From contig CACKVQ010000008.1 of assembly GCA_902603705.1 (NCBI GenBank), positions 1 to 50,878 of the forward strand: DNA of 50,878 nt, read 5' to 3'. This document shows, in pieces, positions 9,643-18,020 of the stretch (the first letter of the stretch is position 1; each line of letters begins with the position of its first letter). Source of the stretch: Puniceicoccaceae bacterium (GTDB lineage: Bacteria > Verrucomicrobiota > Verrucomicrobiia > Opitutales > Coraliomargaritaceae). A model generated the notes under the pieces. The model was not told the origin of the DNA. It made no database searches and worked only from the letters and a program-made list of their open reading frames with translations. Both the position numbers and the translations under genes were made by a program.

Positions 9643-11163
9643 ATGGTAAAGCAGGCAAAAAGCGCGATTACTCCTACCCGAGAGGAAGATTATCCGGAAT
9701 GGTATCAGCAGGTTGTAAAAGCAGCTGATTTAGCGGAGAGTTCGCCTGTGCGCGGTTGTATGGTTATAAAGCCTTGGGGATATGCAATTTGGGAAAATAT
9801 ACAACGCGACCTAGATCGACGTTTTAAAGAAACCGGTCATAAAAACGCTTATTTTCCGCTTTTTATACCGACGAGTTTTTTACAAAAGGAGGCGGAGCAT
9901 GTAGATGGTTTTGCGAAAGAGTGTGCTGTGGTCACTCATTCTCGTCTCGAGGCCGATGATAACGGTAAACTCCAGCCAGCAGGACCCCTCGAAGAGCCTC
10001 TAATCGTTCGTCCTACCTCCGAGACTATAATTGGTGAGCTTTTTTCAAAATGGGTTCAGTCCTATCGTGACCTTCCACTACTCATCAATCAGTGGGCCAA
10101 CGTCGTTCGCTGGGAGATGCGTACCCGCTTATTTCTGCGCACTGCTGAATTTCTATGGCAAGAAGGTCATACCGTTCATGCAACAAAAGAAGAAGCAATG
10201 GCAGAGACGCGTCAGATGCTTGAAGTTTATGCCGACTTCGCGGAAAACTTCATGGCAATGCCAGTTATAACCGGAGAAAAAACGGAAGCGGAGCGCTTCC
10301 CAGGTGCAGATGCTACTTTCGCAATTGAAGCGATGATGCAAGACCGTAAAGCTCTCCAAGCGGGCACTTCACACTTTCTTGGTCAGAATTTTTCCAAGTC
10401 CAGTAACATTAAATACCTCAGCGCTGAAGGAAAAGAAGAGTTTGCTTGGACGACTTCATGGGGTGTTTCTACACGTCTGGTAGGTGGTCTCATTATGACA
10501 CACTCGGACGACAATGGCCTAGTACTGCCTCCACGCATTGCTCCCTCGCATGTTGTTATCATTCCAGTTACACCTAAGGATGAGACGCGTAAGCAGGTCA
10601 TCGACTACTGTCTCGAACTCAAGAAACAATTACAGGATCAGAGCTATATGGACGTGCCTGTACGCGTTGAGTTCGACGATCGCGATATGCGTGGCGGTGA
10701 AAAAACTTGGAGTTGGATTAAGAAGGGCATCCCGATCCGTGTTGAGGTGGGGCCTCGCGATATGGAAGCAGGCAGTGTCTTCGTGGGTCGCCGTGATCGA
10801 GCACCAAAAGACAAACAGAGCATGTCATTAAAGCAATTTGTTGGTGGTATTGCTAATCTGCTCGATGAGATGCAGGCTAGTTTATTAGCTAAGGCTAAGT
10901 CCTTTCAGAAAGAAAACACCCGAGATATTACAAATGAGACTGAATTTGTCGAATTTTTCACACCAAAGAATACGAGTTCTCCTGAAATTCATGGTGGCTT
11001 CGCATCAACGGGATTCTGCTGTGATCCTGAGCTAGAAGAGAATATTTCTAAGAAATATAAAGCTACTGTTAGATGTATTCCTGACATTTCGGCGGAAGAA
11101 GTTGTTCCTTGTGTTTTTACTGGCTTACCAGGTAAGCGTGTAATTTTTGCCAAGAGTTATTGA
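9643..11163 (+). CDS. proS: Prolyl-tRNA synthetase, archaeal/eukaryote-type (short form)
   Basis: Charges tRNA-Pro. The 506-residue length, absence of the bacterial INS editing insertion, and a C-terminus ending in FAKSY identify the archaeal/eukaryotic-type (type 3) enzyme. Catalytic motifs are readable: RPTSETI followed by a motif 2 region INQWANVVRWEMR and the LFLRTAEFLWQEGH block. The C-terminal extra domain keeps cysteines at FCC, RCIPD and PCVFTG, a partly reduced zinc site common in bacterial copies. Without INS it must rely on other means to clear Ala-tRNA-Pro. It sits 50 bases after the small membrane protein and 42 before gatA. No Shine-Dalgarno is visible. Confidence 0.96.
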   Translation: MVKQAKSAITPTREEDYPEWYQQVVKAADLAESSPVRGCMVIKPWGYAIWENIQRDLDRRFKETGHKNAYFPLFIPTSFLQKEAEHVDGFAKECAVVTHSRLEADDNGKLQPAGPLEEPLIVRPTSETIIGELFSKWVQSYRDLPLLINQWANVVRWEMRTRLFLRTAEFLWQEGHTVHATKEEAMAETRQMLEVYADFAENFMAMPVITGEKTEAERFPGADATFAIEAMMQDRKALQAGTSHFLGQNFSKSSNIKYLSAEGKEEFAWTTSWGVSTRLVGGLIMTHSDDNGLVLPPRIAPSHVVIIPVTPKDETRKQVIDYCLELKKQLQDQSYMDVPVRVEFDDRDMRGGEKTWSWIKKGIPIRVEVGPRDMEAGSVFVGRRDRAPKDKQSMSLKQFVGGIANLLDEMQASLLAKAKSFQKENTRDITNETEFVEFFTPKNTSSPEIHGGFASTGFCCDPELEENISKKYKATVRCIPDISAEEVVPCVFTGLPGKRVIFAKSY

Positions 11164-11205
11164 ACGTTAGCAAATTCATAGGTCATACATTTCTTTATTT
11201 AATCG

Positions 11206-12672
11206 ATGCCAAATCTCTATTTTAAAACTATTGCTGAACTAGCAGTTATGCTGGATGCAGGCGAGACTAGTTCGGTAGCCATCACGCAAGCTGTCATCGA
11301 CCGAGCAAGGGCGGTCGACGGTCAAGTTAAAGCTTTTCTTTCTTTTGATGTAAAAGACGCTTTAAAACAGGCGAAGGCTTCCGACCAGCGTCGTTCCGAA
11401 GGTAAATCCCTTGGTCTATTAGATGGCATCCCCGTAGGGATAAAAGATACTCTGGCTGTTAAAGACTACCCACTGTGTTGCGCCTCTAAAATTTTAGAGA
11501 ATTATGTTTCTCCTTTTGACGCTACTTGTATTTTAAAACTTCGAAAAGCTGGTGCAGTTATATGGGGGCGACTCAATATGGACGAGTTTGCTATGGGCTC
11601 GTCTACCGAGAACTCCGCTTATCAGACCACATCTAATCCGTGGGATTTAGAGGCTATTCCCGGCGGCTCATCAGGGGGTAGTGCAGCGGCATTAGCTGCC
11701 GGTGAGGCCATTGCTACCTTGGGTACTGATACAGGTGGCTCTATTCGTCAACCAGCTGCTTTATGTGGTGTTGTAGGGATGAAGCCAACATATGGTCTAA
11801 TTTCACGTTATGGCCTAGTCGCATTTGCTTCTTCGCTTGACCAAGTCGGCCCATTCGCGCGTACAGTCGAGGATGCCGCTATTTTAATGGAAGCCATGTT
11901 GGGAAAAGACCCACTTGATTCTACGTCTATTGCTCCAAAAGGTGAGACAGGCTATGCTTCTGTTTTGAAGAATAAAAAAGGTCCTTGGAAGCTGGGTGTG
12001 CCGCAGGAATTTTTTGGAGAGGGTATACATCCCGAGATAAAATCTAATATCGAAAAAGCCGTTGAATGGTATAAAGCACAAGGATGTGAAATTGTTAATA
12101 TTTTGCTGCCGCATTCTGAGCTGGCAGTGCCAGTTTACTACATTATTGCAACTGCTGAGGCCTCTTCAAATCTCGCTCGATTCGATGGGGTACGTTATGG
12201 TCTTCGTAGTGACGATTCTAAGGACGCTTTGTCTGTCTTTACGAAAAGTCGGGGCGAGGGATTTGGCGACGAAGTAAAACGTAGGATCATTCTAGGCACA
12301 TATGTACTTAGTTCTGGTTATTATGATGCCTATTATTTGCGTGCGCAGAAGGTTCGTCGCTTAATCTTAGGTGACTTCGAGAAAGCTTTTGATCGAGTAG
12401 ATGCCATACTAACGCCAACTTCTCCCACGCCCGCTTTCAAGCGCGGCGAACGCAGCGAAGACCCACTTTCTATGTATTTAAGCGACATATATACAATTTC
12501 GGTGAATCTTGCGGGAATTCCTGCCATTTCGATCCCTAGTGGCTTTACTAAAAGCGGCTTACCTATAGGTTTACAAATTATAGGTAAAGCCTTTGGTGAG
12601 GCTGATATGTTCGCGGTCGCTCACGCCTTTGAACAAGGGCATAGTTACACCCGGCAAACACCAAATCTATAA
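11206..12672 (+). CDS. gatA: Asp/Glu-tRNA amidotransferase subunit A
   Basis: GatA is the amidase subunit of GatCAB: it frees ammonia from glutamine or asparagine for amidation of Glu-tRNA-Gln or Asp-tRNA-Asn. At 488 residues it matches the family. The Lys-Ser-Ser catalytic triad is K80 (GIPVGIKD), S155 (GGSSGGSA) and S179 (DTGGSIRQPA), equivalent to K79/S154/S178 of the Staphylococcus enzyme. gatB follows after 40 bases on the same strand, but no gatC-sized gene is adjacent, so GatC must be encoded elsewhere. Confidence 0.97.
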   Translation: MPNLYFKTIAELAVMLDAGETSSVAITQAVIDRARAVDGQVKAFLSFDVKDALKQAKASDQRRSEGKSLGLLDGIPVGIKDTLAVKDYPLCCASKILENYVSPFDATCILKLRKAGAVIWGRLNMDEFAMGSSTENSAYQTTSNPWDLEAIPGGSSGGSAAALAAGEAIATLGTDTGGSIRQPAALCGVVGMKPTYGLISRYGLVAFASSLDQVGPFARTVEDAAILMEAMLGKDPLDSTSIAPKGETGYASVLKNKKGPWKLGVPQEFFGEGIHPEIKSNIEKAVEWYKAQGCEIVNILLPHSELAVPVYYIIATAEASSNLARFDGVRYGLRSDDSKDALSVFTKSRGEGFGDEVKRRIILGTYVLSSGYYDAYYLRAQKVRRLILGDFEKAFDRVDAILTPTSPTPAFKRGERSEDPLSMYLSDIYTISVNLAGIPAISIPSGFTKSGLPIGLQIIGKAFGEADMFAVAHAFEQGHSYTRQTPNL

Positions 12673-12712
12673 ATATAATTTTAGTGGTTCTCTCTTTAGT
12701 AATTCCTAATTC

Positions 12713-14179
12713 ATGAAATACGAAGTCGTCATCGGACTTGAAATTCACGTCCAAATTAAAACACGAACCAAGATGTTCACAGCGGCTCCTTATGTGTATG
12801 GCGCACCACCAAACACTTTGACGGATGCGGTTGTTCTGGGGTTGCCTGGCAGCTTGCCTGTGCTTAACCATACTGCAATAGAACAGTGCACAAAGCTGGG
12901 CCTCATGCTTAACTGCGAGATTGCAAAGGAGTGCAAGTGGGACCGAAAAAATTACTTTTACCCGGACTCACCAAAAAACTATCAGCTCACCCAAAACGAG
13001 GAACCACTTTGCGCAGGAGGTAAGCTAGAGATTGAGCTACCTGGACCATCTCGTAATATTGAAGGTGAGCACCGATGGGTTGCGCTAAATCGTATTCATC
13101 TTGAAGAGGACCCTGGGAAGCTAACTCATGGACCTTTTGAAACGACGATTGATTTTAATCGCGCAGGTGTACCACTAGCCGAAATCGTGACAGAGCCTGA
13201 TTTGTTTTCATCTACTGAGGCAGTTGCGTTCTTGAATTGTCTGCGTAATGCGATTGTCTATGCTGGTATATCAGATTGTGATATGGAGAAAGGACAAATG
13301 CGTTGCGATGCTAATGTTTCTCTTCGTGTTTCGGGGTCTGAAAAGTTAGGCACACGTAGTGAGATGAAGAATCTTAATTCTATTTCTAATGTGAAAGCTG
13401 CTATAGAATACGAGGTCCTACGCCAAACAGAAATACTGGAACAGGGTGGTAGTATTGTTCAAGAGACACGACGCTGGGATGTAGAGAGTGCTCAAAGCTT
13501 CTCATTGCGTAGTAAAGAGGATGCCCATGACTACCGATATTTTCCAGACCCAGACCTCATGCCTGTACAGATGGATAGTTCTCGTGTAGCGGAACTAAAA
13601 GCCGAGTTACCTGAGCGCCCGCTGGATAAGCAACGTCGCTATCAAAAGGATTTAGGCCTGCCATTTACCATTACATCTGTAATTTGTGTAAATCGCGATT
13701 TGAGCGAGTTCTTCGAGAATGCTCTAAAAACATATTATGCACCTAAGCAGATTGCTAATTATATCGCTAATGATCTACTTCGTGAGCTTTCTTCAGTTTC
13801 TGATTATGGCGAGTCTGCTCACTGTGTTCGGCAGTCCATGCTCACGCCCTCCCATATTGCCATACTTGCTAAAATTATCGACGAAGGCGTAATTTCAAAA
13901 CAGATCGGAAAAGAGGTTTTTGTGGAGATGTTTCAGACTGGTCTGATGCCCGATTTGATCGTGGAGCGAAAGGGGCTTTCTCAGAGTGACGATATCAGTG
14001 AGATAGAATCCTTATGTCGTCAGGCTATTTCTGGCAACGTAAAAGCTGTATCCCAGTACAAAGAGGGTAACGAAAAAGCACTCAACGCCTTAAAAGGCCC
14101 AGTTATGAAGGCGACTAAAGGAAAGGCTAATCCCAAGATATTAGATCAAATACTGAAGAAATTAATAGATGCACAGTAA
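12713..14179 (+). CDS. gatB: Asp/Glu-tRNA amidotransferase subunit B
   Basis: GatB binds the misacylated tRNA acceptor end, phosphorylates the Glu or Asp carboxylate with ATP and receives ammonia from GatA. The 488-residue protein opens with the family-typical EVVIGLEIHVQ and carries DFNRAGVPLAEIVTEPD and MRCDANVSLR in the kinase/amidotransferase core, then the helical and YqeY-like tail domain (from about residue 300) that touches the tRNA. It ends the plus-strand translation cluster, 25 bases before the convergent lipoprotein gene. No clear terminator hairpin follows. Confidence 0.97.
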   Translation: MKYEVVIGLEIHVQIKTRTKMFTAAPYVYGAPPNTLTDAVVLGLPGSLPVLNHTAIEQCTKLGLMLNCEIAKECKWDRKNYFYPDSPKNYQLTQNEEPLCAGGKLEIELPGPSRNIEGEHRWVALNRIHLEEDPGKLTHGPFETTIDFNRAGVPLAEIVTEPDLFSSTEAVAFLNCLRNAIVYAGISDCDMEKGQMRCDANVSLRVSGSEKLGTRSEMKNLNSISNVKAAIEYEVLRQTEILEQGGSIVQETRRWDVESAQSFSLRSKEDAHDYRYFPDPDLMPVQMDSSRVAELKAELPERPLDKQRRYQKDLGLPFTITSVICVNRDLSEFFENALKTYYAPKQIANYIANDLLRELSSVSDYGESAHCVRQSMLTPSHIAILAKIIDEGVISKQIGKEVFVEMFQTGLMPDLIVERKGLSQSDDISEIESLCRQAISGNVKAVSQYKEGNEKALNALKGPVMKATKGKANPKILDQILKKLIDAQ

Positions 14180-14204
14180 GCAATAACTAATATTTTATTG
14201 GTAA

Positions 14205-14804
14205 TTAAAGTCTAGTTTTAACGAAGGCGATTAGTTGTTTTACTAACGGAATACGTCGATAGACTATGTCTGTTGGATCCCAGTAGTCTTGATGGAATAT
14301 GACTTTCCCCTCAGAGTTAAAACGCATGTGGCTGACCCCAATAGATTCTTCCCAAGTGCCTGGCGGAGTCTTTTTAAAGTCCAGGCGCATTGTCCAATCA
14401 AAATAGTAATCTCCTCCGCTGCGAGCAACTCGGTTAAAAACAAACTCCGCTTGATGTAAGGGTTTGAGCCCTGCAAGCATGTAATCTCGAATGTCTTCTG
14501 AACTGCTATATTGTTTGAATGCATCTCGGAAATATACATCGGTCGCGTAAACTTGAGTTACATTTTCTGAAAGATTGCCTTTACTATAATCACTAAAGAG
14601 TGCGACGACGCGTTTTATCATAGCATCTTCCTCTGCCGAGTTAGCAATTTGATTGTATTTTTTTGGATCAGTCGATTCGAGAGCTTGCTGATAGTCTGCG
14701 TCAGGAACGGTTTGTGTATGCATATTTTGAGTACTATTACATGCAACGAAGCAAAGCGACGAAGCACAGATGAAGGTTAGATATAATGATTTAATGAAAA
14801 ACAT
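14205..14804 (-). CDS. SnoaL/NTF2-like lipoprotein
   Basis: The 199-residue protein opens with a lipoprotein-like signal: K5, a hydrophobic stretch, and FVAC with Cys22 as the probable lipidated residue. The mature part (about 75-185) has the layout of a SnoaL/NTF2-like alpha+beta cone, with a conserved-looking FHQDYWDP segment. I chose ATG at 14804 because an upstream in-frame start would place 17 charged residues before the signal. NTF2-like proteins often sit beside CFA-like methyltransferase, COG2907 and DUF1365 genes, exactly as here, though this copy is transcribed divergently from them. Ligand and activity are unknown; a role in modified fatty acid metabolism is inference from context. 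Confidence 0.75.
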   Translation of the reverse strand: MFFIKSLYLTFICASSLCFVACNSTQNMHTQTVPDADYQQALESTDPKKYNQIANSAEEDAMIKRVVALFSDYSKGNLSENVTQVYATDVYFRDAFKQYSSSEDIRDYMLAGLKPLHQAEFVFNRVARSGGDYYFDWTMRLDFKKTPPGTWEESIGVSHMRFNSEGKVIFHQDYWDPTDIVYRRIPLVKQLIAFVKTRL

Positions 14805-14831
14805 GCTATTCCATCGTTGTATCTCGATAAA

Positions 14832-14850
14832 CCTTACGCTTGATGTAAGG
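14832..14850. promoter_or_regulatory. Inverted repeat in the divergent lipoprotein/methyltransferase promoter
   Basis: A perfect dyad CCTTAC-N7-GTAAGG lies midway in the 78-base gap between the divergent lipoprotein and methyltransferase genes. Its placement suits an operator that controls both directions. No binding protein is identifiable from the window. Confidence 0.35.
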
Positions 14851-14882
14851 AACATCCCTGAAAGACGAATATTATATTTATT

Positions 14883-15923
14883 ATGAGTATTTTTATAAAG
14901 TTGGCTGAATGCGGTTTTTTCTGTGATTCAATTATTCGATGGGGTATAAGGAAATTACTAGCTGCTAGACTCGTAGCTATTACTAATGATTCGATCTCAG
15001 ACAAGGAATGGATTGCACGTTTAGAGAGTGGATCATTAGCAGTACAAACTGAAGCTGCTAATTCACAGCACTATGAAATACCAGCATCTTATTTCAGTTC
15101 GGTCTTAGGAATTCATGTTAAATATAGTAGTGGTTTTTGGCCTGATACAGGTACTAGCTTAAATGAATCAGAAGCTATTATGCTCCAACTCACATGTGAG
15201 CGAGCAGAATTGAAGGATGGTCAACGGATCTTGGAGTTAGGTTGCGGTTGGGGTTCGCTTTCGCTTTGGATGGCATCTCACTATCCTAAAAGCACAGTTG
15301 TAGCAATAAGCAACTCACATAGTCAGCGTGCTTATATCGAATCTAAAGCACAAGAGCGGGGGTTAAATAATTTACGTGTCGTGACTTGTGACATTAATAA
15401 GTATTATCCAGAGGGAAATTTTGACCGCGTGGTATCAATCGAGATGTTTGAACACGTACGTAATCACCGCCAGTTGCTGAACTTAATTAATGATTGGTTA
15501 GTGCCGGGAGGTAAATTATTCACCCACATATTTAGTCACTGTAAGTACACATATCTTTTTGACGTTAAAAGTGATAGTGATTGGATGTCACGGTACTTTT
15601 TTACTGGTGGTATTATGCCTTCTGCTGAACTTTTGAATATAGCTTCTGGTTCATTGAATGAGGAAGCTCGTTGGACAGTTAATGGAAAGCACTATAGCCG
15701 AACATTGGAAGCCTGGCTCAAGAAGCACGATGCGGAAATCGCATCTGTTGATAAAGCTTTCATAGATTGTTATGGAAAGAAAGAAGCCAAGGTATGGGGG
15801 CAAAGATGGCGGATATTCTATATGGCATGCTCCGAACTTTTTGCTTACAACAACGGGGAAGAATGGACCGTAATGCACTACCTATTTGTTAAACCTATTA
15901 TTCAGCTATCAAATGAAAACTGA
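14883..15923 (+). CDS. CFA/coclaurine-N-methyltransferase-like SAM methyltransferase
   Basis: The 346-residue class I SAM-dependent methyltransferase has motif I LELGCGWG at 117-124, an acidic VVTCDINKY region and an SIEMFEHV segment matching the CFA-synthase family. Length and C-terminus fit the coclaurine N-methyltransferase-like branch better than E. coli Cfa: WTVNGKHYSRTLEAWLKKHD and a later FAYNNGEEW are close to my memory of plant CNMT. The plant catalytic Glu-His pair is replaced here (FTHIFSHCK), so alkaloid N-methylation is not expected. It overlaps the next gene by 11 bases, so the trio with COG2907 and DUF1365 is translationally linked. The likely substrate is an unsaturated phospholipid acyl chain; this is inference. 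A TATTAT hexamer ends 7 bases before ATG. Confidence 0.85.
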   Translation: MSIFIKLAECGFFCDSIIRWGIRKLLAARLVAITNDSISDKEWIARLESGSLAVQTEAANSQHYEIPASYFSSVLGIHVKYSSGFWPDTGTSLNESEAIMLQLTCERAELKDGQRILELGCGWGSLSLWMASHYPKSTVVAISNSHSQRAYIESKAQERGLNNLRVVTCDINKYYPEGNFDRVVSIEMFEHVRNHRQLLNLINDWLVPGGKLFTHIFSHCKYTYLFDVKSDSDWMSRYFFTGGIMPSAELLNIASGSLNEEARWTVNGKHYSRTLEAWLKKHDAEIASVDKAFIDCYGKKEAKVWGQRWRIFYMACSELFAYNNGEEWTVMHYLFVKPIIQLSNEN

Positions 15924-17193
15924 GTGTAAGTCAGGTCAGAAAGTAGCCGTAGTCGGTTGTGGTGTAGCTGGTCTTACTGCTGGTTGGTTATTAGCGCGTA
16001 AGCATGATGTGCATTTTTTTGAAAAAAATGATTACTTAGGCGGGCATACCCGAACACTGACAATACAAGACGGACCTGATGCTGGCACAACAGTGGATAC
16101 AGGATTCATTGTTATGAATCACCGTAACTATCCACAGTTTACAGAGGTATTGGTGCAACTTGGTGTAGAGCTAGAAGATAGTTCGATGACTTTTAGCTAC
16201 TTCGATGAAGAAACTAAATATGGATATGCAGGTAATAGCTTATCCACGTTCTTCCCAAAACTTAGTTATTTATTTAAACCTGAGCACTGGAGTTTATTGA
16301 GAGATCTTTGGCGTTTTTCTAGAATAGGATATCGTGATTTAAAAAGCGGATACCTCGAGGGAAAAATGCTTGGGGAATATTGCTTATCTCGTGGATTCGG
16401 GTCAGCATTTCTTCATCATTATCTCTACCCAATGGGTGCTGCGATTTGGTCCTCACCAATAAAACAAATGCAGCGTTTTCCCGCGCAACCCTACCTGCAT
16501 TTTCTTGAGAATCATGGCTTACTTAGACTGACTAATCGTCCTAAGTGGCGTTATGTCAGTGGGGGCAGTCGTAATTATGTACATGCTATGATGGAGCATT
16601 TTAAGAATAAGCCTAAGCTTAGTTCCGCACCAAGTGGCATTCAAAGGCACGAGAACGGTGTTACACTTTTTACTAAAGAAGGTGAGGCGCTTGAATTCGA
16701 TCAAGTAGTGATTGCTACACATGCTGATGAAGTGCTTAAACTTTTAAGAGACCCAAGCGATAAGGAGCGCGAACTTCTCTCCCCGTGGAGTTACCAAGAA
16801 AATGAGGTCGTATTACATACTAGCAGCACATACTTACCCCCCAACCGTAAACTTTGGGCATCTTGGAATTTTATTCGCGAACCAGGGCATTCGGATCAAC
16901 GTCCAGTGTCTGTTAGTTATTACATGAATAGATTGCAAAATCTAAAGACCGAGCGGGACTATGTAGTCACACTTAATCCTGGTAATGACATACCTGAGGA
17001 GAATGTAATTAATCGTACAACTCTCACGCATCCACTTTATTCCTTCGAATCGATACTTACTCAGTCGCCGCTTAAAGCGAACAACGGTCGTCATCATACA
17101 TGGCTTTGCGGTAGCTATTTTGGATACGGTTTCCATGAAGATGCTGTATGTTCTGCGGTAGATGTGGCTAAATGCTTCGGGGTAGATTTATGA
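15913..17193 (+). CDS. FAD-dependent amine oxidoreductase-like protein (COG2907)
   Basis: A 426-residue flavoprotein with an N-terminal dinucleotide fold: VAVVGCGVAGLTAGWLL (GxGxxG) and the acidic EKNDYLGGHT that holds the FAD ribose. The VDTGFIVMNHRNYPQF segment is typical of COG2907, a family of uncharacterised desaturase or dehydrogenase-like oxidoreductases. ATG at 15913 overlaps the methyltransferase stop by 11 bases; an in-frame TTG at 15886 is less likely because it lies deeper inside that gene. The next gene starts in an ATGA overlap. In Rhodobacter, related methyltransferase-flavoprotein pairs make methylated and furan fatty acids (UfaM/UfaD, recalled from the literature), which suggests but does not prove a similar role. 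Confidence 0.87.
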   Translation: MKTECKSGQKVAVVGCGVAGLTAGWLLARKHDVHFFEKNDYLGGHTRTLTIQDGPDAGTTVDTGFIVMNHRNYPQFTEVLVQLGVELEDSSMTFSYFDEETKYGYAGNSLSTFFPKLSYLFKPEHWSLLRDLWRFSRIGYRDLKSGYLEGKMLGEYCLSRGFGSAFLHHYLYPMGAAIWSSPIKQMQRFPAQPYLHFLENHGLLRLTNRPKWRYVSGGSRNYVHAMMEHFKNKPKLSSAPSGIQRHENGVTLFTKEGEALEFDQVVIATHADEVLKLLRDPSDKERELLSPWSYQENEVVLHTSSTYLPPNRKLWASWNFIREPGHSDQRPVSVSYYMNRLQNLKTERDYVVTLNPGNDIPEENVINRTTLTHPLYSFESILTQSPLKANNGRHHTWLCGSYFGYGFHEDAVCSAVDVAKCFGVDL

Positions 17194-17966
17194 TAAGACG
17201 CTCACAGATCTTTCGTGGAAAGGTCGTACATGAACGAATGGGTCCGCGTAGGCATAAATTTAGTTACCCTATGACTTTTTTTAGTTTTGAACTAGGGGAG
17301 CTGTCTCAAATTAGCGAAAATGCCTGTGTCTTTGGTTACAATAAAATGCGGCCACTCAGAATCAATGACAGTGATTACCTGCAGGGTAATTCGAAGCCAA
17401 TTTTAGAGCAACTTGACACGATTTTACCCAAAGAAGAGCCAGGGCAGCATACTTTGCTTATTAGCTCACCGCGTTATTTCGGATATGCTTTTAATCCTGT
17501 AAATTTTCACCTACGAATGAAGGGCAACTTATTACTTTTTGCCGTAGCTGAAGTTAATAATACTTACGGTGACCGTCATGTATATGCGTTGAAAGAATTG
17601 CAGAAAACTGGTGATAATACGTGGACAGCATGCAGTCCAAAAGAATTTCATGTCTCTCCATTTAACGACATTTCTGGCATCTATAACTTCAGCTTCCATA
17701 TCACCGACGAAGATATATTTCTTGGAGTTGATTTATATAAGGAAGGCTGCTGCATCATGAAAACTTGGTTAGAAGGCAAAGCAAGAAAACTTAATAATTT
17801 CAATATACTACGATACGCGTTTATGCATCCATTTAGTACGGCTTTTAATAGTATGCCGCGTATTCTTTGGCAAGCAGCACTGTTATACTACAGGAAGCGT
17901 ATGAAGATATATTCTCGGCCTTTACCTAATTCTGAGAATACTTTAATAGATCGCGATTTGAAATAA
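17190..17966 (+). CDS. DUF1365 family protein
   Basis: This 258-residue protein belongs to DUF1365, a family with no established biochemistry that is found beside CFA-like methyltransferase and COG2907 genes. Family-like blocks are visible: GKVVHERMGPRRHKFSY near the start, PRYFGYAFNPVNFH around 98-112, EVNNTYGDRHVY, and KEFHVSPFN. I chose ATG at 17190, overlapping the upstream TGA as ATGA and preceded by GGGG at good spacing, over an in-frame ATG at 17172. Its partners suggest a role in processing or handling a modified acyl chain. It ends convergently with the PglF-like gene 54 bases away. Confidence 0.87.
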   Translation: MIRRSQIFRGKVVHERMGPRRHKFSYPMTFFSFELGELSQISENACVFGYNKMRPLRINDSDYLQGNSKPILEQLDTILPKEEPGQHTLLISSPRYFGYAFNPVNFHLRMKGNLLLFAVAEVNNTYGDRHVYALKELQKTGDNTWTACSPKEFHVSPFNDISGIYNFSFHITDEDIFLGVDLYKEGCCIMKTWLEGKARKLNNFNILRYAFMHPFSTAFNSMPRILWQAALLYYRKRMKIYSRPLPNSENTLIDRDLK

Positions 17967-18020
17967 AAACTTCCTTGCAGCGTGCTAGTATACGGAAGAA
18001 TTACATGCACAAGTAACAAA

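Noticed and set aside
17967-18020. Bidirectional terminator between DUF1365 and the PglF-like gene (CTTCC/GGAAG)
   Set aside because: Five-base stem with a long loop and no T tract.
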